Assembly (NCBI RefSeq): GCF_019239235.1
Contig: NZ_JAAZTS010000021.1
Location: 1 to 56,949, forward strand
Reading direction: 5' to 3'
Source: Caecibacteroides pullorum
GTDB taxonomy: Bacteria; Bacteroidota; Bacteroidia; Bacteroidales; Bacteroidaceae
DNA length: 56,949 nt
The translations under genes were made by a program, and so were the position numbers. Each line of letters begins with the position of its first letter. Position 1 is the first letter of the stretch. Below the pieces are notes generated by a model. The model was not told the origin of the DNA. It saw only the letters and a program-made list of their open reading frames with translations, and made no database searches. Shown here in pieces: positions 13,870 to 24,153 of this stretch.

Positions 13870-16668
13870 ATGAAACAGATTGTAAAAGTATTGATTTATT
13901 CTTTTCTATTTTTAACCGCTACCGCTACTCCCGCAGTGGCTGACGAAACTGCAAATGAGGCCAAAGGAGCTATCCGAGGCCGCATCATTGACAACACCAA
14001 GCAAACTCTCCCGGGTGCTTCTATCTACATTGAAAAACTACACACAGGCGTCACAAGTGACGTCAACGGCTTTTACACTTTCCCCAATCTTGACCCGGGA
14101 ACCTATACAGTTAAGGTGACCTACGTAGGCTATTCGCCTGTAGAGCTGAAAATCACCATTCCCGAAGGCAAAACGCTGGACAAGGACGTTGTCCTGAATG
14201 AAGGCCTCGAATTACAGGAAGTTGTTGTGGGCGGTGCCTTCCAAGGACAACGCCGTGCCATCAACTCACAACGCAGTAATTTAGGAATCACCAACGTCGT
14301 ATCCGCCGACCAAGTGGGCAAGTTCCCCGACTCGAACATCGGTGACGCCCTGAAGCGCATCAGTGGTATCAACGTACAGTATGACCAGGGTGAAGCGCGT
14401 TTCGGACAGGTGCGCGGAACGAGTGCCGACCTCAGCTCCGTGACCATCAACGGAAACCGCGTCCCCTCGGCCGAGGGAGAGACACGCAGCGTGCAGCTCG
14501 ACCTTATCCCCGCCGACATGATCCAGACCATCGAGGTAAACAAGGTTGTAACTCCTGATATGGATGCCGATGCCATCGGAGGCAGCATCAACCTCGTCAC
14601 CAAGAACTCGCCCTACAAGCGCACCATCGCCGCTACGGCCGGTACGGGATACAACTGGGTGAGCGGCAAGGCGGCCCTAAACCTGGGCTTCACCTACGGC
14701 GACCGCTTCTTCAACGACAAGCTGGGCCTGATGGTATCAGCCTCTTATCAGAACAATCCCGCAGGAAGCGACGACGTGGAGATGGCCTACGAACGGAACG
14801 AAGACGGTGAGGTTGTGCTCGACGAATACGAAGTACGCCAATACTACGTCACCCGCGAACGCCAAAGCTATTCGCTGGCCCTGGACTGGGAAATCAACGC
14901 CAATCACAAGATTGACTTCAAGGGTATCTTCAACAACCGCAACGACTGGGAAAACCGCTACCGCCACACCTACAAATGGGACGACGAAACACCCAATGAA
15001 TACGAAGTGATCTACGAAACCAAGTCGGGCGGCCCCGACCAGCGCTATGCCCGCCTGGAACGCCAGCGCACAATGGACTTCACCCTGGGCGGCGAGCACC
15101 TTTTCGGGAAGCTGAAGTTCGACTGGAAAGCATCCTACGCACAGGCCGGTGAAGAACGCCCGCACGAACGCTACCTGGCCTTCAAGAAGGAAGGCGTGGC
15201 CATGAACACCGACTGGAGCGACATTCGCCGCCCGTACATGTCGCCCGTAGACGGACAGAACATCTTGCTGGACAAGAACAACGACAACGGCTTCGAGCTG
15301 GACGAACTGACCGAGCAGTTTGAGGACATCAACGAGAAAGACCTCAAGTTCAGCGCCAACTTCGAATTGCCGCTCGCCAAGGGAAAATACAGCAACAAGC
15401 TGAAATTCGGCGCCAAAGTGGTGGACAAGAACAAAGACATGTGGATCGATTTCTATGAATACAGCCCGACTGACGAAGATGCCTTCATCGCCGACGCCTT
15501 CGGACACCTGAAAAACGAAAACCGCGACGGATACATGGGCGGCGACCGCTATCAGGTAGGAAACTTCGTGGAGAAGGAATATGTTGGCGGCCTCAACCTG
15601 ACCGACGCCAACAAGTTCGAACAGGAAATCAAGTACGACGAGATGTGCGAGAACTACGAGGCACACGAAACAGTCAGCGCCGGTTACATCCGCTTCGACC
15701 AGCAGTTGGGCAAGAAATGGAACCTGATGGCTGGTCTGCGTCTGGAGAATACCCACGTCACTTACAGCGGCTATGTCTACGACGACGGCAAGGAGAGCGG
15801 CAAGGACGAGAGCTACACCAAGACGCCCGAAGAGTCGCAGAGCTACATCAACGTGCTGCCGTCGGTGCTCGTCAAGTATGATGTGAACAACGACCTGAAA
15901 CTCCGCGCTTCGTTCACCAACACGCTGGCACGACCCAAGTATGCCAACCTCGTGCCCAACGTCATCATCGACAAGGAAGACATCGCCTTCGGTAACCCCG
16001 ACCTGGACCCGACTCTCAGCTACAACCTCGACCTCAGCGCCGAATACTACTTCAAGAGCATCGGTCTGGTGAGCGCCGGCCTGTTCTACAAGAAAATCAA
16101 TGATTTCATCGTGGACTACCGCCAGAACAACTATGAATACAAAGGCGTCACTTACGAAGAGATGAAGCAGCCCCGCAACGCCGGCGACGCCGACCTGCTG
16201 GGTGTCGAACTGGCCTATCAGCGCGACTTCGGCTTCATCGCCCCGGCCCTGAAGTGCATCGGCTTCTACGGCAACTACACCTACACGTACAGCAAGGTGA
16301 AGAACTTCAACTTCGAAGGCCGCGAACACGAAGACCTCCGCATGCCCGGCTCGCCCGAGCACACAGCCAACGCCTCGCTCTACTTCGACAAGGCGGGCTT
16401 CAACCTCCGCCTCAGCTACAACTTCGCCAGCGACTTCATCGACGAAGTGGGCGAGGAAGCCTTCTACGACCGCTACTACGACAAGGTGAACTACCTCGAC
16501 CTGAACGCCAGCTACACGTTCGGCCGCAAGTTCAAGACCACCTTCTATGCCGAGGCCAACAACCTGCTGAACCAGCCCCTGCGCTACTATCAGGGTACGC
16601 CGGAGCGCAGCATGCAGGCCGAATACTACGGAGTGCGCGTCAATGCCGGCTTTAAAATCAACTTTTGA
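13870..16668 (+). CDS. TonB-dependent outer-membrane receptor, probable phosphate-ester uptake, 932 aa
   Basis: A signal peptide (about 1-25) is followed by a carboxypeptidase-regulatory-like beta-sandwich (about 33-117, GAIRGRIIDNTKQTLPGASI), a TonB-box-like QEVVVGG, the plug domain (VGKFPDSNIGDALKRISGIN, then a GGSINLVTK end near 245) and a 22-strand barrel ending in the terminal Phe of AGFKINF. The plug wording resembles the TIGR01782-type receptors rather than SusC, and no SusD partner is present. The only co-operonic gene is a secreted acid phosphatase 36 nt downstream. With the Pho-box-like array, uptake of a phosphorylated organic compound or of released phosphate is the best inference. 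Confidence 0.88.
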   Translation: MKQIVKVLIYSFLFLTATATPAVADETANEAKGAIRGRIIDNTKQTLPGASIYIEKLHTGVTSDVNGFYTFPNLDPGTYTVKVTYVGYSPVELKITIPEGKTLDKDVVLNEGLELQEVVVGGAFQGQRRAINSQRSNLGITNVVSADQVGKFPDSNIGDALKRISGINVQYDQGEARFGQVRGTSADLSSVTINGNRVPSAEGETRSVQLDLIPADMIQTIEVNKVVTPDMDADAIGGSINLVTKNSPYKRTIAATAGTGYNWVSGKAALNLGFTYGDRFFNDKLGLMVSASYQNNPAGSDDVEMAYERNEDGEVVLDEYEVRQYYVTRERQSYSLALDWEINANHKIDFKGIFNNRNDWENRYRHTYKWDDETPNEYEVIYETKSGGPDQRYARLERQRTMDFTLGGEHLFGKLKFDWKASYAQAGEERPHERYLAFKKEGVAMNTDWSDIRRPYMSPVDGQNILLDKNNDNGFELDELTEQFEDINEKDLKFSANFELPLAKGKYSNKLKFGAKVVDKNKDMWIDFYEYSPTDEDAFIADAFGHLKNENRDGYMGGDRYQVGNFVEKEYVGGLNLTDANKFEQEIKYDEMCENYEAHETVSAGYIRFDQQLGKKWNLMAGLRLENTHVTYSGYVYDDGKESGKDESYTKTPEESQSYINVLPSVLVKYDVNNDLKLRASFTNTLARPKYANLVPNVIIDKEDIAFGNPDLDPTLSYNLDLSAEYYFKSIGLVSAGLFYKKINDFIVDYRQNNYEYKGVTYEEMKQPRNAGDADLLGVELAYQRDFGFIAPALKCIGFYGNYTYTYSKVKNFNFEGREHEDLRMPGSPEHTANASLYFDKAGFNLRLSYNFASDFIDEVGEEAFYDRYYDKVNYLDLNASYTFGRKFKTTFYAEANNLLNQPLRYYQGTPERSMQAEYYGVRVNAGFKINF

Positions 16669-16704
16669 CGCCAGAAAAACGTTTAAACATTAAAGAAGAG
16701 ATCT

Positions 16705-17643
16705 ATGAAGATGAAAAAACTGTTTCTACTGCTGACCGTGGCCCTGCTGGGCCAGTGGGCCATCGCCCAAAACAAGATAGACTACTCTGTCTACGAAGAC
16801 AAGCTGAACCTCTACGTGGCCAACGACTTGGGCCGCAACGGATACTACGACCAGAAGCCCATCGCCGAGCTGATGGGCGAGATGGCCGAGGAAGTGGGCC
16901 CCGAATGTGTCATCGCCGCCGGCGACGTGCACCACTTCGAAGGCGTCCGCTCCGTGGACGACCCCCTGTGGATGACCAACTACGAGCTGATCTACAGCCA
17001 TCCCGAACTGATGATCGACTGGTACCCCATCTGCGGCAACCACGAGTACCGCGGCTCCACGCAGGCCGTGCTCGACTATGCCCGCGTCAGCCGTCGCTGG
17101 GAGATGCCCGCCCGCTATTACACCAAGACCTTCAATGAAGAGGGCACTACCGTGCGCGTCGTCTGGCTGGACACCACCCCGCTCATCGACAAATACCGCC
17201 AGGAGAGCGACAAGTATCCCGACGCCTGCCTGCAGGACATCGACGCCCAGCTGCAATGGCTGGACGGCGTGCTGGCGGCCGCCAAGGAAGACTGGATCAT
17301 CGTCGTAGGCCACCATCCCATCTACGCCGAGACGCCGAAGGACGACATCGAGCGCCTGAACATGCAGCAGCGCGTGGACCCCATCCTGCGCCGCCACAAG
17401 GTGGACATGTACGTCTGCGGACACATCCACAACTTCCAGCACGTCCGCGTCAAGGGCAGCGACATCGACTATGTGACCAACTCCAGTGGCTCGCTCAGCC
17501 GTAAGGTCAACGCCATCGACGGAACGGTGTATTGCAGTCCCGAACCGGGCTTCTCCATCATCTCCGCCACGCCCCGCACGCTGGAGCTACGCATGATCGA
17601 CAAGACGGGACGGGTGTTGCACACGGTGAAGCGCAGCAAGTAA
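16705..17643 (+). CDS. Secreted calcineurin-like acid phosphatase, 312 aa
   Basis: A cleavable signal peptide ends near AIAQ (residue 22). The metallophosphoesterase blocks appear in order: YVANDLGRNG, IAAGDVHHFEG, ICGNHEYRG, VVGHHPIYAE and CGHIHNFQHV, supplying the Asp, Asn and His metal ligands of a two-metal phosphatase similar to the tartrate-resistant purple acid type. It should hydrolyse phosphate monoesters in the periplasm or outside the cell. It lies 36 nt behind the TonB receptor, sharing its Pho-box-like promoter. An alternative start two codons downstream is possible. Confidence 0.87.
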   Translation: MKMKKLFLLLTVALLGQWAIAQNKIDYSVYEDKLNLYVANDLGRNGYYDQKPIAELMGEMAEEVGPECVIAAGDVHHFEGVRSVDDPLWMTNYELIYSHPELMIDWYPICGNHEYRGSTQAVLDYARVSRRWEMPARYYTKTFNEEGTTVRVVWLDTTPLIDKYRQESDKYPDACLQDIDAQLQWLDGVLAAAKEDWIIVVGHHPIYAETPKDDIERLNMQQRVDPILRRHKVDMYVCGHIHNFQHVRVKGSDIDYVTNSSGSLSRKVNAIDGTVYCSPEPGFSIISATPRTLELRMIDKTGRVLHTVKRSK

Positions 17644-17649
17644 CCCTTT

Positions 17650-17910
17650 CCCGACAGGGCAAAACTCCCGAGTTTCGGGCCTTCCGAGATGTCGGACAGG
17701 GCAAAACTCCCGAGTTTCGGGCCTTCCGAGACGTCGGACGGGGTAAAACTCCCGAGTTTCGGCCTTCCGAGACGTCGGACGGGGCAAAACTCCCGAGTTT
17801 CAGGCCTTCCGAGACGTCGGACGGGGCAAAACTCCCGAGTTTCAGGCTGTCCGAGACGTCGGACGGGCAGAAAATCCCGATAGCCGGGGCGTCCGAGGTC
17901 TCTCAGGACG
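17650..17910. repeat. 42-bp tandem repeat, about six copies
   Basis: Units begin (at the GGG) near 17,657, 17,699, 17,741, 17,782, 17,824 and 17,865, spaced 42, 42, 41, 42 and 41 bp; the last is degenerate. Each unit has two palindromes: AAACTC-CC-GAGTTT and TCCGA-GACG-TCGGA. The array fills the gap between two convergent genes. Frames through it exist but encode only the repeat. Confidence 0.9.
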
Positions 17911-17917
17911 TCCCGGT

Positions 17918-19729
17918 TTACTTTTCCTTCGGCCTTCCGCTCAAGTCGTCCTTCGGCATGGCAGGGTCGTTGCCGTCGCACATGGCCATATAGTGGGGCG
18001 ACATGATTTCCACGCCCTCGGCGTTGAAGCGGTCCTGAATGTTCTGGTGCAGGTCGGAATAAATCTGCGCCAGACGGTCGGCCTCCTTAATGTAGGCGTT
18101 CACCTGGTAGACAGGATACCAGTCGCTCAGCGAGGTGGAGAGGACGAAGGGCCGCGGGTCGTCCACCACGCCCGGCGTGTTCAGTGCCGCCTCGATCAGC
18201 AGCTTGTTCACCAGGCGCCAGGGCACGTCGTAGCCGATGGTCACCTCGGAGTGGATGATGAGCCCGTATTCGCGCGCCGACTGGCTGAAGTTCACCGTAT
18301 GCGACGACATGATGAACGAGTTGGGGATGGTCACCACCTCGTTCTTCGGCGTACGGATGCGGGTCACCAGCGGCGTCTTCTCCACCACGTTGCCCGTCGT
18401 TTCGTTCAGCTGGATGCGGTCGCCCAGTTTGAAGGGGCGCATGTAGGTGATGACCAGCCCCGCGATGATGTTGCCGATAACCGTACTCGACCCGAGCGAG
18501 ACAATCAGACCCACGAACACCGAAATGCCCTGGAACACACCCGAATCGGCACCCGGCAGGTAAGGATAAATCATCGCCACCATGAAGGCGTAGAGCAGGA
18601 AGCGGATGATGTGGTAAGTGGGCATCGCCCAGTCGGGGTAGAAGCCGTTCAGCTTGAGTCGTTCGGACTGTACCTCGCCCGCCAGATAGCGGAACAGGCG
18701 TACCAGGTACTTGATGGCAAGGCAGATGACAAAGATGGTGAAAAGATTGGGGATGTAGGCCAGAATACCGTAGAGGATGCTCTTCACGGGATCCCAGATG
18801 TAGAAGAAGAGTTGGTAGGCCAGATTCTTGGTCTGCGGGAAGATGGCAAACAGCATGGGCACCGTCAGCAGCAGCTGCAGCAGCATGAAGGCGTAGCGGA
18901 ACAGGTTGGCGACGAACACCAGCAGCCGGACCTGCTTCTGCGTGTCCAGTAACTCAAAGTCCTGGATGGAGAAGGCCTTCAGGCGCGTGTTCCTCAGCCG
19001 CAGGATGCGCACCTTCAGCTTACGGAAAAGCCAGTTGGTAAGCTTGAACAGCAGGAACTGGCCCACAAGCACCAGCACAAAATAGGCAATGCGCTTGAAC
19101 AGCTGTAACAGGCCGTGTTCCTCCTTCATCACCTTCAACTTCTCCACGATGACCGTGCGCTTGGCGGCAGCCAGCTGGTCGCGCGTGCAACTCTCCCACA
19201 GGCCGTCCTGGTCGGTAAAGGAGACAATGACCTTGTCCCCGTACATCACGTCAGTCACGATGTCCGTGCTTTCGATATAGACTGAGTCGGGATGCAGGTT
19301 GAAGCGCTTGCCCAGGGTCGTAATCTCGTGCGACACGTTTTCGGCCCGCTGCTAGGGCGTGAGTCCCCCGCGCTTGGCGTAGAAATAAAACAGAGTGTCC
19401 TCCTCTACCACGACGGGCATCCCCTTGGTCTGGTGCCGCAGGGAGTCGATGCGCTGTTTCTGCCGGGCCAGCTTCACCGAGTCGGCAGCATACGTCACCA
19501 GCCTCATCTGCTCAATCTCCATGCGCAGGTTGGCCTCGTTCAGACGAGCGGCGGCCAGCTCCTCGCGGACTTTGTCCAAGGTTACCGAATCCGTATCGGT
19601 TTTCACTCCGGCAACGGCGGACTGGCTGTCCGTACCCAAAATATCAAGCACTTTGTCCATGACCTGGGCCGACACGCCGACCGCAGGCAAGCAGAGCAGA
19701 CAAAGGCAGAAAAGACGGAATTTCTTCAT
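17918..19729 (-). pseudogene. MscS-type mechanosensitive channel gene split by an in-frame TAG
   Basis: The 5' part (19,729 down to 19,352) encodes a signal peptide (MKKFRLFCLCLLCLPAVGVSA) and a periplasmic coiled-coil segment, ending KRGGLTP. A TAG stop at 19,354-19,352 follows; then the same frame continues QRAEN and VSHEITTLGKRFNLHPDSVY for 472 more residues, with several membrane helices and the MscS core (GLIVSLGSSTVIGNIIAGL, MRPFKLGDRIQL, VTIPNSFIMSS). Family members I recall read TPQQRAE here, so one CAG-to-TAG change is the simplest cause. Undisturbed length would be about 603 residues. A GTG at 19,336 could restart the channel part without its signal peptide. Either a recent pseudogene, a readthrough case or a sequence error. 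Confidence 0.85.
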
Positions 19730-19757
19730 GTTTCTATCTGTTTACGTTTGAGGGGGT

Positions 19758-19765
19758 CAAACTTA
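19758..19765 (-). promoter_or_regulatory. -7 box of the MscS gene
   Basis: TAAGTTTG on the minus strand, about 30 nt before the start at 19,729. Confidence 0.5.
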
Positions 19766-19852
19766 CGGAAAGTTTCTGACATAGCCATGCAAATACCCGC
19801 CGTTAACCATTCACCAATTATCATTTACCGTTTATCATTCACCATTAATTCC

Positions 19853-19860
19853 TATCTTTG
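19853..19860 (+). promoter_or_regulatory. -7 box of the exchanger gene
   Basis: TATCTTTG, 29 nt before the start at 19,890. Upstream is an AT-rich stretch with repeated ATCATTyACC words. Confidence 0.6.
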
Positions 19861-19889
19861 CACCGTAAAACTTAAATTATAGACTCGTC

Positions 19890-20900
19890 ATGGATATACT
19901 CTTCCTCATCGGAGGTCTCCTCCTCATCCTGCTGGGCGCCAACGGCCTGACCGACGGCGCTTCGGCGGTAGCCAAACGATTCCACATCCCCAACATCGTC
20001 ATCGGACTGACTATCGTAGCTTTCGGCACATCGGCCCCCGAACTGGCCGTCAGCGTATCTTCAGCCCTGAAAGGCAGTGCCGACATCGCCGTGGGAAATG
20101 TCGTGGGCAGCAACATCTTCAACGCCCTGATGATTGTAGGCTGCACAGCCATGTTCGTCCCCATCGTAGTACAACGCAACACGTTGCTGAAAGAAATTCC
20201 ACTCTGCATCCTGGCCTCACTGGCCCTGCTGGTGATGGGCAACGACATGCTGCTGGACCATGCGGCGGAGAACGTGGTCAGCATCACGGACGGTCTCATC
20301 CTGCTCTGCTTCATGGCCATCTTCCTGAGCTATACGTTTGCCATCGCCAAAACGAACCAGGCTCCCGCCCCCTCTCCAACAGCGGAAGTAGAAAACGACA
20401 GTCCGACCGTTACCGCAGAAGACGGAACGGAAATCAAGGATATGCCCCTGTGGCGGTCGACGCTTTATATCATAGGCGGACTGGCAGGCCTCATCTGGGG
20501 TGGACAGCTCTTCGTGGATGGAGCCAGCGGAATAGCCCGTTCGCTGGGCGTCAGCGAGTCGGTCATAGGTCTGACACTCGTAGCCGGCGGCACCTCATTG
20601 CCCGAACTGGCCACCAGCATCGTAGCGGCGCTGAAAAAGAACCCCGAAATAGCCATCGGCAACGTGGTAGGCAGCAACCTGTTCAACATCTTCTTCGTAT
20701 TGGGCTGCTCAGCCTCCATCACGCCTCTGCACCTAACGGGCATCAACAATTTGGACCTGCTGGTACTTGTAGCCTCCAGCATTCTGTTGTGGATTTTCGG
20801 CGTGTTCTTCGGCAAGCGCACCATTACACGTATTGAAGGCAGCCTGCTTATTGCCTGCTATGTGGGATACACTGCCTGGCTTATCTGCCACGCCGGCTAA
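19890..20900 (+). CDS. Calcium/sodium exchanger (YrbG family), 336 aa
   Basis: An inner-membrane antiporter with the internal duplication of the CaCA superfamily. The two alpha repeats are visible: VIGLTIVAFGTSAPELAVSV with GNVVGSNIFNAL in the first half, and VIGLTLVAGGTSLPELATSI with GNVVGSNLFNIF in the second. The GTS(A/L)PEL glutamates bind the cation. The halves are joined by a charged linker (about 155-185). About ten membrane segments are expected and the length is normal for the family. It is transcribed alone, divergently from the MscS gene. Confidence 0.93.
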   Translation: MDILFLIGGLLLILLGANGLTDGASAVAKRFHIPNIVIGLTIVAFGTSAPELAVSVSSALKGSADIAVGNVVGSNIFNALMIVGCTAMFVPIVVQRNTLLKEIPLCILASLALLVMGNDMLLDHAAENVVSITDGLILLCFMAIFLSYTFAIAKTNQAPAPSPTAEVENDSPTVTAEDGTEIKDMPLWRSTLYIIGGLAGLIWGGQLFVDGASGIARSLGVSESVIGLTLVAGGTSLPELATSIVAALKKNPEIAIGNVVGSNLFNIFFVLGCSASITPLHLTGINNLDLLVLVASSILLWIFGVFFGKRTITRIEGSLLIACYVGYTAWLICHAG

Positions 20901-20957
20901 GGCGGCTTCCGCTGTGCATTCTTCATCCCCATTCTTCATTCTTCATTAAAAAAACAT

Positions 20958-20965
20958 TATCTTTG
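20958..20965 (+). promoter_or_regulatory. -7 box of the GNAT gene
   Basis: TATCTTTG. It overlaps an upstream in-frame ATG at 20,963, so the start at 20,993 is preferred. Confidence 0.6.
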
Positions 20966-20992
20966 CCCCCAAAAGAAAAAGGACTTGACAAC

Positions 20993-22129
20993 ATGGCTGT
21001 TACAATTAAAAAAGTTACCACAAAACGGGAATTGAAACGCTTCATCCGCTTCAACTATGAACTATACAAAGGAAATCCCTACTCCGTGCCCGACCTCTAC
21101 GACGACATGCTGAACACGTTCAACCGCCGGAAGAACGCTGCCTTTGAGTTCTGCGAGGCTGAATACTTCCTGGCATACAAAGACGGACAACTCGTGGGCC
21201 GAGTAGCCGCCATCATCAACAATCGGGCCAACCAGACATGGGGCAAGAAGGAGGTCCGCTTCGGCTGGATAGACTTCACTGACGACGCCGAAGTGTCCGA
21301 AGCCCTGATACGCACCGTGGAGCAATGGGGCAAAGAACGCGGCATGACGCATATCGTAGGACCGCTGGGCTTTACCGACATGGATGCTGAAGGTATGCTG
21401 GTCGAAGGTTTCGACCAACTGGGTACGATGGCCACCATCTACAACTATCCCTACTACCCGCAGCACATCGAGCGACTGGGTTTCACGAAGGACGCCGACT
21501 GGGTGGAATATAAGATCTATATCCCTGACGCCATCCCTGACAAGCACAAACGCATTTCCGACCTCATCCAGCGCAAGTACAACCTGAAAATCAAGAAATA
21601 TACCTCGAGCCGGAAAATAGCCCGCGACTACGGCCAAGCCATTTTCGAACTTATCAACGAAGCCTATACGCCCCTCTATGGATACTCCGCCCTGACGCAG
21701 CGACAGATAGACCAGTACGTCAAGATGTATCTTCCTATTCTCGACCTACGCATGGTGACACTCATTACCGACCAGGATGACCAGCTTGTAGCTGTGGGCA
21801 TTTCCATGCCTTCACTCTCCGAAGCCCTGCAGAAATCGCACGGACGTCTGCTTCCTTTCGGCTGGTACTACCTGCTCAAGGCTCTGTTTTTCAAACGCCG
21901 TGCCAAGATGCTCGATCTGCTGCTCGTAGCCGTGAAACCCGAATATCAGAACAAAGGAGTCAACGCACTGTTATTCTCTGACCTCATCCCCGTCTACCAA
22001 CAACTGGGCTTCGAATATGCTGAAAGTAACCCCGAGCTGGAACTGAACGGAAAGGTACAGGCGCAATGGGAATACTTCCGCACTGAGCAACACAAGCGGC
22101 GACGGGCGTTTATCAAGGAAATAGGATAA
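20993..22129 (+). CDS. GNAT-family N-acyltransferase-like protein, 378 aa
   Basis: A soluble protein conserved in Bacteroidetes with two acetyltransferase-like halves: an N-terminal region with YFLAYKDGQLVGRVAAIIN and a C-terminal region with LLLVAVKPEYQNKGVNALLF, the latter resembling the acetyl-CoA-binding motif A (Q/RxxGxG/A). Substrate unknown. The start at 20,993 follows the promoter by 27 nt; an upstream ATG at 20,963 would fall in the -7 box. Single-gene unit between the exchanger and parE. Confidence 0.75.
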   Translation: MAVTIKKVTTKRELKRFIRFNYELYKGNPYSVPDLYDDMLNTFNRRKNAAFEFCEAEYFLAYKDGQLVGRVAAIINNRANQTWGKKEVRFGWIDFTDDAEVSEALIRTVEQWGKERGMTHIVGPLGFTDMDAEGMLVEGFDQLGTMATIYNYPYYPQHIERLGFTKDADWVEYKIYIPDAIPDKHKRISDLIQRKYNLKIKKYTSSRKIARDYGQAIFELINEAYTPLYGYSALTQRQIDQYVKMYLPILDLRMVTLITDQDDQLVAVGISMPSLSEALQKSHGRLLPFGWYYLLKALFFKRRAKMLDLLLVAVKPEYQNKGVNALLFSDLIPVYQQLGFEYAESNPELELNGKVQAQWEYFRTEQHKRRRAFIKEIG

Positions 22130-22159
22130 GACGGATTCCCCCAATAAAAGAGACGAAAA

Positions 22160-22191
22160 TTTGTTCATGCCCTGCAAAACCGCTATTTTTG
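22160..22191 (+). promoter_or_regulatory. Promoter of parE-coaD-protease operon
   Basis: TTTG (22,160-22,163), exactly 20 nt, TATTTTTG (22,184-22,191): a full consensus Bacteroidetes promoter 33 nt before the parE start. Confidence 0.75.
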
Positions 22192-22223
22192 CAAGATAAC
22201 AATAGAAAGGGAGTAGTCAAACC

Positions 22224-24131
22224 ATGGAAGAAGAAGAAAAATACGACAACTTGCAATTTGCGGAACAGCCGGTAGAATATACTGACGACAACATACGCCA
22301 TCTGGACGACATGGAGCATATCCGTGTCCGTTCAGGTATGTACATTGGCCGTCTGGGCGATGGTTCGCAAAGTGACGACGGTATCTATGTGCTGCTGAAA
22401 GAAGTGATGGATAACTCTATCGATGAGTTCAAGATGGGCGCCGGCAAGAAAATCGAAGTAACGATCGAAGACAACCTTCGTGTCAGTATACGCGATTACG
22501 GTCGCGGTATTCCACAAGGTAAACTCATCGAAGCTGTCAGCAAATTGAACACAGGTGGTAAATACGACTCCAAAGCTTTCAAGAAGAGTGTCGGCCTGAA
22601 CGGTGTGGGCATCAAGGCGGTAAATGCTCTGAGCAGCCGCTTCGAAGTATGCAGCTATCGCGAAGGCAAAGTACGCAAGGCTGTATTTGAGCGAGGCGTT
22701 CTCCTGAGCGACACGACCGAAGAATCGCAAGAAGAAACAGGCACTTACATCTTCTTTGAACCGGATAACACATTGTTCGTAAATTACAGTTTCCAGAACC
22801 AATTTGTGGAAACGTTATTGCGTAACTATACTTACCTGAACACAGGTCTGACCTTTATTTACAACGGCCAGCGCATTGTTTCACGCCATGGACTGGAAGA
22901 TCTGCTAAAAGACAATATGACCAGTGAAGGTCTTTACGACATCGTCCACCTAAAAGGTGAAGACATTGAGATAGCCTTCACACACACCAACCAGTACGGC
23001 GAAGAATACTACTCTTTCGTTAACGGACAACACACCACACAAGGCGGTACACACCAAAGTGCCTTGAAGGAACACATTGCTCGTACTATCAAAGAATTCT
23101 ATAACAAGAATCAGGATTATGCCGACATACGAAATGGACTCGTAGCTGCCATTGCAATCGACGTAGAAGAGCCCATGTTCGAAAGCCAGACCAAGACTAA
23201 GCTTGGCTCCAATAACATGTGGCCTGCCAACCCACAGGAAGGCATTCCCGCAGGTCCTACGGTAAACAAGTATGTAGGGGACTTCATCAAAACCGAGGTA
23301 GACAATTTCCTGCATAAAAATCCCTTGGTAGCCGATGTCATGCTCCAAAAGATACAAGACTCAGAAAAGGAGCGTAAAGCTATTGCCGGTGTCACCAAAC
23401 TGGCTCGCGAACGTGCCAAAAAGGCCAATCTGCACAATCGCAAACTACGCGACTGTCGCTACCACCTGAACGACGGGAAAGGGAAAGAACAGGAAGCCGA
23501 TTCGTGCATCTTCATCACCGAAGGCGACTCTGCCAGCGGTTCCATTACGAAAAGTCGCGATGTGAACACACAAGCCGTCTTTTCCCTCCGTGGAAAACCG
23601 CTCAATTCTTACGGTCTGACTAAGAAAGTCGTCTATGAAAACGAGGAATTCAACCTTCTACAAGCTGCCCTCAATATTGAAGACGGCCTTGACGGGTTAC
23701 GCTACAATAAAGTCATCGTAGCTACCGATGCCGATGTGGACGGCATGCATATCCGACTGCTCATTATAACCTTCTTTTTGCAATTCTTCCCTGATCTCAT
23801 CAAAAAGGGACACGTTTATATCCTGCAAACGCCTCTTTTCCGTGTACGCAACAAGAAGAAGACCAACTATTGTTATACAGAGGATGAACGCCTGAAATCC
23901 ATTGAGGAATTAGGTCCTAACCCTGAAATCACCCGCTTTAAAGGACTGGGAGAAATCTCGCCCGACGAGTTCCGCCATTTCATCGGCAAAGACATGCGTC
24001 TGGAGCAAGTAAGCCTCCGCAAGACCGATCTTGTCAAAGAATTACTTGAGTTCTATATGGGCAAGAACACTATGGAAAGGCAAAGTTTCATCATAGACAA
24101 TCTGGTAATCGAAGAAGACAGAGTAAACTAA
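22224..24131 (+). CDS. parE: DNA topoisomerase IV subunit B (ParE/GyrB family), 635 aa
   Basis: The ATPase subunit of a type IIA topoisomerase that decatenates and relaxes DNA. GHKL ATPase motifs: [18 protein letters not shown] and [15 protein letters not shown] in the first 140 residues. Transducer domain follows, then the TOPRIM metal site with TEGDSASGS and [10 protein letters not shown]. The 635-residue length without a long insert favours ParE over GyrB, but the distinction is by length and family resemblance. First gene of an operon with coaD (22-nt gap) and a periplasmic protease. Confidence 0.9.
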   Translation: MEEEEKYDNLQFAEQPVEYTDDNIRHLDDMEHIRVRSGMYIGRLGDGSQSDDGIYVLLKEVMDNSIDEFKMGAGKKIEVTIEDNLRVSIRDYGRGIPQGKLIEAVSKLNTGGKYDSKAFKKSVGLNGVGIKAVNALSSRFEVCSYREGKVRKAVFERGVLLSDTTEESQEETGTYIFFEPDNTLFVNYSFQNQFVETLLRNYTYLNTGLTFIYNGQRIVSRHGLEDLLKDNMTSEGLYDIVHLKGEDIEIAFTHTNQYGEEYYSFVNGQHTTQGGTHQSALKEHIARTIKEFYNKNQDYADIRNGLVAAIAIDVEEPMFESQTKTKLGSNNMWPANPQEGIPAGPTVNKYVGDFIKTEVDNFLHKNPLVADVMLQKIQDSEKERKAIAGVTKLARERAKKANLHNRKLRDCRYHLNDGKGKEQEADSCIFITEGDSASGSITKSRDVNTQAVFSLRGKPLNSYGLTKKVVYENEEFNLLQAALNIEDGLDGLRYNKVIVATDADVDGMHIRLLIITFFLQFFPDLIKKGHVYILQTPLFRVRNKKKTNYCYTEDERLKSIEELGPNPEITRFKGLGEISPDEFRHFIGKDMRLEQVSLRKTDLVKELLEFYMGKNTMERQSFIIDNLVIEEDRVN

Positions 24132-24153
24132 GTTTTAGGTATTCGACACATTT

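Noticed and set aside
14737..16362. A 541-codon open frame on the minus strand inside the TonB receptor gene
   Set aside because: It is antisense to a gene with clear domain structure, and its translation is dominated by Val, Ala, Phe and Gly repeats typical of a codon-bias shadow. Similar long antisense frames opposite purD, dipeptidyl peptidase, rnr, frdA and the U32 gene are rejected for the same reason.
17650..17910. CRISPR array
   Set aside because: Units are contiguous tandem copies without unique spacers, and no cas gene is present. The same applies to the arrays at 42.1 and 51.4 kb.
17532..17993. A 153-codon plus-strand frame through the 42-bp repeats as a repeat protein
   Set aside because: It starts inside the phosphatase gene, and its repeats follow from DNA palindromes with copies of 41 and 42 bp that break frame between strands; no ribosome-binding site or signal.
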